A stretch of DNA of 64,000 bases from Caldilinea sp. CFX5. GTDB lineage: Bacteria; Chloroflexota; Anaerolineae; Caldilineales; Caldilineaceae. Within the stretch, counting starts at the first letter, position 1. The number at the start of each line of letters is the position of its first letter. The notes beneath the pieces were generated by a model. That model had not been told where the DNA came from, searched no databases, and worked only from the letters and a program-made list of their open reading frames with translations. Both the position numbers and the translations under genes were made by a program. Positions 58,474 to 64,000 of this stretch are shown piece by piece. The stretch covers positions 1 to 64,000 of the forward strand of contig QWII01000030.1 in NCBI GenBank assembly GCA_021405325.1. The letters run 5' to 3'.

Positions 58474-61347
58474 ATGAAAAATCCGGGAAAGTGGTTGCTC
58501 GATTTTAATGATGAGAACAGTCGTGCTTCCGTCGATGGTCTTGTATCCGTTCATGGGTACGACAATGTCGGTCGACCAGCAGAGGAAGTGATGGTAATGG
58601 AAAAGGCTAAGCTTTATCATGCAGATGCCGTGTTCTTTGAAGCACCTCGCGATGATAGACCACCTGTTGCCCAAGCGTTTCTATACCGTTCAGATGGACC
58701 CGTTCGGGACCCGGATTTCGCGGTGTTACATCAACGACTCTGGAGTTGGGGTGGAGTACCGTTGGTTTTTCGTTTTACAAATGGCTTGGTGCAGCTTTTC
58801 CGTTGTGCGCATGGTCCCGACTTTGTAGACAACGGAAAAATTGTTTGTCGCCCCTTCAAGACACTAGAACTTGCTTCTAAAGTTGCTAGCGATCCGTGGT
58901 GGGATGCGGAACGGCTTCATACTGGCACACTCTGGGATGATCCAGAAGTGTGCCAGGAGTTACTATCTAGCTCAAAAGCAGCCCAGAAGACACTTATCAA
59001 CGCAGTTAGAGACTTACATCATAAACTGAACGAAGCAAATGTTCTTCCTAAACCGCTTAGACGGCATTTGCTTATCTTATCAGTACTAGTCGCATATCTT
59101 GAAAAGCGCGGAGTTTTTGAGATAGAGTTCTTTGCACGGTTTAGATCTGGTGCAAGTGAATTTTTTGAAGTACTTGCTGACGGGCCTGCACTTGTAAATC
59201 TGCTTGATCACTTAGAAGAGCGCTTTAATGGAAACGTGTTCGTCCTTAGCGATGAGGAGCGCAGAACATTACGTACTAGTAATGAACTCTCCTATTATGC
59301 TCAATTAGTGGAAGGACGCCAAGAACCAAGTGGCCAACTTACACTTTGGCAACGCTATTCATTTGCCGATTTACCTGTAGAATTAATTAGTCATATATAC
59401 CAACTCTTTGTCCATGATACGACCGTAGCGGTCTACACTCCACATTTTGTTGTTCGTTTGATGCTTGGTGAGGTTTTAAGCTGGGAGCGACTAGACCGGT
59501 TGGAAGAAAAGAACGAAGTTATTTTGGATCCAGCTTGTGGTTCTGGGATATTTCTTGTTGAGGCATACAAACGACTCATTCTTCATTGGCGTTCGCGCCA
59601 CAAGTGGCAGCGTCCAGATCAGACAATTCTACAAAAATTGCTTACGACGAGACTTCGAGGTATTGATTTGGAAGAAGGCGCCGTCGAACTCGCGGCGTTT
59701 AGCCTTTGCCTTGCGCTTTGTGATGCACTAGAACCTATTGAGATTAGAACCAGTGTGAAGCTTTTCCCAGCATTAAAAGAACAAACTATCCACACAAGCT
59801 GTTTCTTTGATGCACGAAAAAAACAAATAATCAAGGAGCATGTCGGTGTGCTCGTCGGAAATCCACCATTTGATTCGCGCCTTAATACGGAAGGTGCAGA
59901 GCGCGCTTACCAACGGTATCAACAGGAATATGGAGTGTTGGCAGACAAGCAAGTTGCATATCTTTTTCTCCATGAATCTATGGAAATGTTAGCTCCAGGT
60001 GGCATACTCTCTATGCTTCAGCAGTACAATTTTCTTTATAATAAACAGTCGTTAGGTTTCCGGCATGAATTTTTCAAGCGGTGGGATGTCCGTGAAATTC
60101 TTGATTTCATTTCTATTCGCGGCCTCTTCCAAAAAGCTGGGGCTGACACAAAAGTCATTGTAGTAGTTGCTGAAGCGCGAAATCCCTTGCAAGAGCGACA
60201 GATACTTCATGCCACCTTTCGCCGCAGTGGTCGTGCTGATGCAGAACAGGGATTCGACATTGATTATTATGACATGCATTGGTTACCACGTAATTTAGTT
60301 CTGAGTAATGATGCTATATGGCGATGTAATCTACTCGGTGGCGGACGTGTTCTTGGTTTTGTTAATAGGATGCGGACGTTTAGAACTATGAGGCAGTACG
60401 CAATGGAACAGGGGTGGGACTATGGAGAAGGTTTTATCGAAGCTTCCCCGTCTAAAAGTGGGCCACCCAGCAAAACAGTTGTGCGTCAGCCTGCTGCTCA
60501 TGTGACCGGAAAACCATTGCTACCGTCAAACGGTATCAATGAGTCAGGGATCAATTCCAAGCTAATCAGTACTGTGACTGCCACCTCTTTCCGATCTAGT
60601 TATACTGAAGCACGTTATACACCCCCAATGGTTTTGGTACATGAACAATATAATCTCAATCATGATCTCTGGACAACGCATTATCTCACATACAAAAATC
60701 AAATTGTAGGATTCTGTGGCAAACCTGATCAAATTGAACATTTGAGGGAGCTCGACACCTTTCTTACTAAAGAAAAGAATGCTTTAAGAGCTTATGTGGC
60801 AGCAACGAGTATCAAACTCTTTACCCAACATGCTACTACATTATCGGGTACAGATGTATTTGACCTACCATACCCTTCGTCGTTAGACCTAGATCTAAGT
60901 TTGCATGAACAGATTCTAATCACCGATGTTGTGAACTACTATCGTGATCTTATTCGCCTCGGCGAAGACTCTGCTGCAATGAAGGAAACAGGGGCGGCTT
61001 CGTTACCTATGTTTAACGATGTGTTCACTGCGCGAATCAATGGTGTTTATAAGACCAATCAACTGCAATCTCTAAATGCCTATACTTGGCCCGGCGTGAT
61101 TTGTCAGCCATATATCTTTGGCAAGGGAGAAAGGGATTGGACAAATGCCGATGAACTTAAAGGGAAACTAGACGCGCTCTTACGAGAAAAAAAGGGGGGG
61201 GGACTGAATGTTACCCGTATCGCACGAATTTACGACGGTGCAAATATCTATTTAATCAAACCTGACCGATTACGATATTGGCTACGCTCTGTAGCGCTGC
61301 GTGATGCGGATGAGACTCTAGCCGACTTGGCTGAACAAGGATTTTGA
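58474..61347 (+). CDS. N6-adenine DNA methyltransferase (Eco57I/class I type) of a restriction-modification-like system
   Basis: A 957-residue protein. Residues 1-125 form an N-terminal domain with EEVMVMEKAKLYHADAVFF and QRLWSWGGVPLVFRF that I cannot name. Residues 170-320 are helical. The methylase core starts with YTPHFVVRLML, has the AdoMet motif ILDPACGSGIFLVEAY (DPACGSG at 352-358), GIDLEEGAVELAAFSLCLAL, and the catalytic NPPF at 463-466. The region after 600 is probably the target-recognition part. AAGGA lies before ATG 58474. An A7G9 tract near codon 907 could switch the gene. It is followed after nine bases by a nuclease-like gene. Composition is unlike its neighbours, which suggests transfer. 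Confidence 0.88.
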   Translation: MKNPGKWLLDFNDENSRASVDGLVSVHGYDNVGRPAEEVMVMEKAKLYHADAVFFEAPRDDRPPVAQAFLYRSDGPVRDPDFAVLHQRLWSWGGVPLVFRFTNGLVQLFRCAHGPDFVDNGKIVCRPFKTLELASKVASDPWWDAERLHTGTLWDDPEVCQELLSSSKAAQKTLINAVRDLHHKLNEANVLPKPLRRHLLILSVLVAYLEKRGVFEIEFFARFRSGASEFFEVLADGPALVNLLDHLEERFNGNVFVLSDEERRTLRTSNELSYYAQLVEGRQEPSGQLTLWQRYSFADLPVELISHIYQLFVHDTTVAVYTPHFVVRLMLGEVLSWERLDRLEEKNEVILDPACGSGIFLVEAYKRLILHWRSRHKWQRPDQTILQKLLTTRLRGIDLEEGAVELAAFSLCLALCDALEPIEIRTSVKLFPALKEQTIHTSCFFDARKKQIIKEHVGVLVGNPPFDSRLNTEGAERAYQRYQQEYGVLADKQVAYLFLHESMEMLAPGGILSMLQQYNFLYNKQSLGFRHEFFKRWDVREILDFISIRGLFQKAGADTKVIVVVAEARNPLQERQILHATFRRSGRADAEQGFDIDYYDMHWLPRNLVLSNDAIWRCNLLGGGRVLGFVNRMRTFRTMRQYAMEQGWDYGEGFIEASPSKSGPPSKTVVRQPAAHVTGKPLLPSNGINESGINSKLISTVTATSFRSSYTEARYTPPMVLVHEQYNLNHDLWTTHYLTYKNQIVGFCGKPDQIEHLRELDTFLTKEKNALRAYVAATSIKLFTQHATTLSGTDVFDLPYPSSLDLDLSLHEQILITDVVNYYRDLIRLGEDSAAMKETGAASLPMFNDVFTARINGVYKTNQLQSLNAYTWPGVICQPYIFGKGERDWTNADELKGKLDALLREKKGGGLNVTRIARIYDGANIYLIKPDRLRYWLRSVALRDADETLADLAEQGF
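61187..61202 (+). repeat. A7G9 homopolymer tract inside the methylase gene
   Basis: Seven A (61187-61193) followed by nine G (61194-61202) encode EKKGGG. Loss of one G puts a TGA directly after the tract. Gain of one G leads to a stop about 20 codons later. Both remove roughly the last 50 residues. The tract is a candidate for slippage-based on/off switching, or a sequencing-error spot. Confidence 0.8.
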
Positions 61348-61356
61348 GGTTTTTCC

Positions 61357-62097
61357 ATGTTGGCAGATAGTTATCATCTTATTCCTCAATCTGGCAGACT
61401 ACACCCAGAAATACACTTACCATCAACAGCGAAGCTAGAGCTAGTAAGCTTTATAGCCGAAGAGCTTCCTCGGTGGCGTGACGATACGAATCGGCCAATC
61501 GCGAACACAGAAACTAAATTAACCGAGCATCTATGCGATTATTTAAATAGTGCCGCCTGCATATCATCCACTTGGGACCATATCCAGTTCCGAACTGAAG
61601 TAGGAGATGAAAGACAAGGTGGTAGAAAAATAGATCTTGCTGTAAAGCCCTTAGCTGCTGTACTAATTATCGAGGGTCGTCGGCACAGTCAATTTGATAT
61701 GTTATTTCCCATTGAGTGCAAGCGGCTTCCCACACCAACAGGACGAGAGCGAGACAAGCGAGAGTATGTCATTACTGAAATTGGTTCAACGGGTGGAATT
61801 CAACGGTTCAAATTAGGTCTTCACGGAGCAGCACATAATTTCGCTGCTATGATTGCGTACGTTCAAGAGCAGTCCTGTTCCTACTGGCTTGATCAGGTGA
61901 ATTGCTGGATCAAAGATTTAGCTAAGGCAACCGCTCCGACTTGGAGTAATTCTGATGTTCTCGAACTGTTGAGCGAAGACTTGATTAACGGGGTTAGCGC
62001 ATTTAAATCCGAACATCATAGAGAAGGTGGTCTAAACACATGTGAGTTGCGCCACCTTTGGCTACAAATGCATCGAAATCCACCGGAGCTTAACTAA
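61357..62097 (+). CDS. PD-(D/E)XK nuclease-like protein, partner of the methylase
   Basis: A 246-residue protein. TETKLTEHLCDYLNSA (51-66) offers the helix glutamate E52. RQGGRKIDLAVKP gives D93, and LFPIECKRLP gives E120-x-K122, the PD-(D/E)XK catalytic pattern, with GGIQRF following where many such nucleases have a conserved glutamine. It is therefore probably a nuclease acting with the methylase, nine bases upstream. GAGG overlaps the methylase stop codon and serves as ribosome binding site. It is small for a restriction subunit and has no visible target-recognition domain. I do not know a described family for this exact pair. Confidence 0.7.
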   Translation: MLADSYHLIPQSGRLHPEIHLPSTAKLELVSFIAEELPRWRDDTNRPIANTETKLTEHLCDYLNSAACISSTWDHIQFRTEVGDERQGGRKIDLAVKPLAAVLIIEGRRHSQFDMLFPIECKRLPTPTGRERDKREYVITEIGSTGGIQRFKLGLHGAAHNFAAMIAYVQEQSCSYWLDQVNCWIKDLAKATAPTWSNSDVLELLSEDLINGVSAFKSEHHREGGLNTCELRHLWLQMHRNPPELN

Positions 62098-62221
62098 TAT
62101 ATCATACTGTCCCAACGAATTTGTCTACTGCTGCCACAATGTGCAAATTTTCCGATGAGTCGCGATTGCCAGAAATATTGCAGCAGATATTTATCATTCA
62201 ATTTGTTGGCGTTCTATTTAA

Positions 62222-62416
62222 GTTAGGTGTGGACAGCGGTTGCTTCTATCTTACTTGCTGTTCTCTCGTCAAACAGCAGCCGAACATCAACAAAGCGATT
62301 TGGGGTGGGGCGATTACACAAAAGAGCGTAGCCAGTGGCTTGGCAATCCCAGTCTAGACGAAATCGCTGCTGAAATTAAAGCAATGCAGGAAAACTGGTC
62401 ACAACAAGCAGTGTAA
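62222..62416 (+). pseudogene. Remnant of a small protein, possibly an antitoxin tail
   Basis: The plus-strand frame from 62222 to the TAA at 62414-62416 has no proper start, but its last 43 residues (SDLGWGDYTKERSQWLGNPS, then LDEIAAEIKAMQENW) look like real coding sequence. The YTxERxxWLG pattern recalls the C-terminus of some small antitoxin-type proteins. It is probably a leftover at the edge of the acquired segment. Low certainty. Confidence 0.35.
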
Positions 62417-62513
62417 GCATAAGGCGTTACTGTTCGCAAGGTGCGCACCAGGCGATTGTCGGGCATAGCCATAAGGTAGATATGACTGTCCTGATCTTGC
62501 AACCAATTGGGGA

Positions 62514-62542
62514 TTGACAACACTCGGCATTTTTGATAAGAT
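62514..62542 (+). promoter_or_regulatory. Promoter of the ABC-F gene
   Basis: TTGACA (62514-62519), a 17-base spacer and TAAGAT (62537-62542). The start would be near 62549, giving a leader of about 134 bases. Confidence 0.65.
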
Positions 62543-62568
62543 ACTTACCAGTTGAATAGCGGGTCGTA

Positions 62569-62645
62569 CCGCGCTTACGAGCGCGGCTCGACAAACAAAA
62601 CCAGCAATGGTGGCGTTTGTTGAGCCGCGCTCGTTTTGTTTTCTG
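62569..62645 (+). promoter_or_regulatory. Attenuator-like leader of the ABC-F gene
   Basis: A terminator hairpin pairs 62577-62596 with 62615-62634 over 20 bases with one G-U pair and is followed by a T-rich tail. An alternative hairpin CCGCGCT (62569-62575), TACG, AGCGCGG (62580-62586) uses the 5' arm of the terminator and would prevent it. A short frame from TTG 62552 to TGA 62623 spans both. This is the layout of ribosome-sensing attenuation known for ABC-F resistance genes. Confidence 0.6.
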
Positions 62646-62682
62646 CGCCTTTTTTGTTTTCTGCAGCTTGGAAGGAGGCACT

Positions 62683-64000
62683 ATGAGTTTGATCCGTTTG
62701 TTGGGGATCGCCAAGAAATACGAAAATCAGCCTGTGTTGCGTGAAGTCTTCTTTCGCCTGGCCACCGGCGACCGCGTCGGCCTGATCGGCAAAAACGGGG
62801 CGGGGAAGACTACGGTGTTGCGCCTGATGCTAGGCCAAGAGGAGCCAACCGCAGGCGTGGTCGAACTGGCCCCCGCCATCCGCATTGGCTACTTTTCTCA
62901 GTTTTCCGAATTACAGGATGATCTTTCGCTGCAACAAGTGCTGACTGCGCTCTTTGCCGGGATCGAGCAAATCGCCCAGGAACTCCGTACAATTGAAGAG
63001 GCATTGCCAACCACGCCGCCTGGGCCAGCGACGGAGCAACGATTGGCGCGCTATGCCGACCTGATAGAGCAGATGAATCGCGCGGATGGTTGGACATACC
63101 AGCACCGCATTGATACTGTACTCACCCAACTTGGTTTTCGCCCGGCGGATCGGAACCGTCCAATCCAGCAGCTTTCGGGCGGCTGGCGCAACCGGGCAGC
63201 GTTGGCGAAGATCCTGCTGGAAGCGCCCGATGTACTACTGTTGGATGAGCCGACCAACTTTCTCGATGTGGCGGGTCTTACCTGGCTGGAAGAGTGGCTG
63301 GTCAACTGGCGCGGGGCGCTGCTGATCGTCTCGCACGACCGTCACTTTCTCGACCAGGTGGTCAACCGGATCATTGAGATCGAGAACTATCACTTCCAGG
63401 AGTATGAGGGCAACTTTACCCAATACATCCGCCAAAAGCAGATACGCCGCAAAACGTTGGAACGCCAGTTTCAATACGAAGAGGAGTTGCTGATCTTTGA
63501 GGCGGAAGCCATCGCCGACCGCCGACAGGCGCGGCAAGATCCCAACCAGGCGTTGCAGCGGCGGGCCAATATCAGAAGGCGTATCGAGCCAAGAGCGGTG
63601 GATACGATCATTACCGATCTCTATAGTGGGCTGAGCGTGCGCAACGAGCTATGCCGGGTAGAAGGGCTGACCAAAGGCTATGCGCAGGAACCGCTCTTTC
63701 GCCAGCTCACTTTTACCCTACAACGTGGGAAGCGGCTGGCGATCATCGGGCCAAACGGCAGCGGCAAGAGCACCCTGCTCAAGCTGTTGCGTGGCGATGA
63801 GCAGGCAGATGCGGGCGCGATCACCTGGTTGCAAGGGAGCAGTGGGGGAGGGGATGAATTGGCCTTTGTCGACTACAACCACACCTTGGCGACGCTCGAC
63901 CCAGCTGATACCGTAGAACATGCCCTGAATGTGAGCAAGCTGGCCTTCTTCGAGCAGCGTAAAAAGGTTGAGAAGTTCCTTGGCCTGCTGCGCTTTGCCG
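62683..64000 (+). CDS. ABC-F family ATPase, 3' end outside window
   Basis: 439 codons are visible, and the rest is cut by the window edge. It has two ATPase domains without membrane segments. The first has Walker A GLIGKNGAGKTT, signature LSGGWRNRAALA, Walker B LLLDEPTNFLD and the VSHDRHFLD switch. The linker follows (FEAEAIADRRQARQDPNQAL). The second begins with IIGPNGSGKSTLL. ABC-F proteins act on ribosomes, as translation factors or as protection against ribosome-targeting antibiotics. GGAAGGAGG precedes ATG 62683. The attenuator-like leader favours a resistance-type or stress-induced role. The subfamily cannot be fixed from this part. Confidence 0.9.
   Translation, partial: MSLIRLLGIAKKYENQPVLREVFFRLATGDRVGLIGKNGAGKTTVLRLMLGQEEPTAGVVELAPAIRIGYFSQFSELQDDLSLQQVLTALFAGIEQIAQELRTIEEALPTTPPGPATEQRLARYADLIEQMNRADGWTYQHRIDTVLTQLGFRPADRNRPIQQLSGGWRNRAALAKILLEAPDVLLLDEPTNFLDVAGLTWLEEWLVNWRGALLIVSHDRHFLDQVVNRIIEIENYHFQEYEGNFTQYIRQKQIRRKTLERQFQYEEELLIFEAEAIADRRQARQDPNQALQRRANIRRRIEPRAVDTIITDLYSGLSVRNELCRVEGLTKGYAQEPLFRQLTFTLQRGKRLAIIGPNGSGKSTLLKLLRGDEQADAGAITWLQGSSGGGDELAFVDYNHTLATLDPADTVEHALNVSKLAFFEQRKKVEKFLGLLRFA

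Noticed and set aside
58474..62097. Assignment of the methylase locus to BREX or DISARM
   Set aside because: No phosphatase, Lon-like, helicase or DUF1998-type gene is present next to it, only the small nuclease-like gene.
62098..62357. Plus-strand frame of 78 codons after the nuclease-like gene
   Set aside because: No ribosome binding site is visible, and the 3' half overlaps, in another frame, the more gene-like remnant ending at 62416.
62552..62623. Leader peptide (TTG start) in the ABC-F leader as a firm gene call
   Set aside because: It has no ribosome binding site and an unusual start codon, so it is kept only as part of the attenuator idea.

Overview
The window reads as a chromosomal segment of a GC-rich bacterium, most likely a Chloroflexota member near Caldilineales or Anaerolineae. 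This is inference from gene content: many CUT1 sugar importers with SRRxFL lipoprotein signals, TIM-barrel sugar isomerases, SDRs, a Crp/Fnr regulator, topoisomerase IB and a eukaryote-type UDP-glucose pyrophosphorylase. No rRNA, tRNA, CRISPR array, prophage or transposase gene was seen.

Region 1 (1-14500) is housekeeping and stress-like. A BtrH-type protein lies divergent from a 4'-phosphopantetheinyl transferase. They are followed by an SLC13/RCK transporter, a plus-strand set of stress-type genes (degenerate receiver, baeRF-like protein, DUF2383-like membrane protein, UDP-glucose pyrophosphorylase), and a minus-strand run of an orphan DUF5915-like domain, a Crp/Fnr regulator, topoisomerase IB and a DHH phosphoesterase.

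Region 2 (14500-29300) is almost entirely minus strand and looks like a sugar-acid or cyclitol catabolic cluster: NHL and ankyrin proteins, an enolase-superfamily dehydratase, two SDRs, a VOC protein, a DegT aminotransferase and an ABC importer, ending in two broken genes. A BrnT/BrnA toxin-antitoxin pair, a lactonase-type propeller and another isomerase lie upstream.

Region 3 (29300-46200) holds a large NHL protein that shares a divergent promoter/operator with the isomerase, a second ABC importer, a cupin, a 988-residue SpoIID/LytB protein, an isomerase, a 2-hydroxyacid dehydrogenase, a uronate-dehydrogenase-like SDR, a rhomboid protease, an M20 amidohydrolase and a PhyH dioxygenase.

Region 4 (46389-58144) is a nine-gene minus-strand unit behind a promoter with a perfect -10 box. 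It joins an isomerase, a third sugar importer, a DegT aminotransferase, a ceramidase-like hydrolase, a second isomerase and a heterodimeric ABC exporter. None of the three sugar importers has its own ATPase gene here, so a shared ATPase elsewhere is likely.

Region 5 (58145-62500) is visibly AT-richer and looks acquired. It is a two-gene restriction-modification-like system: a 957-residue N6-adenine methylase with an A7G9 tract inside the gene, and a 246-residue PD-(D/E)XK protein. The window ends in an ABC-F ATPase preceded by a strong promoter and an attenuator-like leader.

The intergenic gaps carry an exceptional density of long, mostly perfect inverted repeats. Five share an invariant 11-nt loop (TCGACARGCTC) but have different stems of 12 to 28 bp. 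Two others share a GGGGCGYACCCTTGCGGTCG stem. A MITE-like palindromic element occurs twice in opposite orientation.
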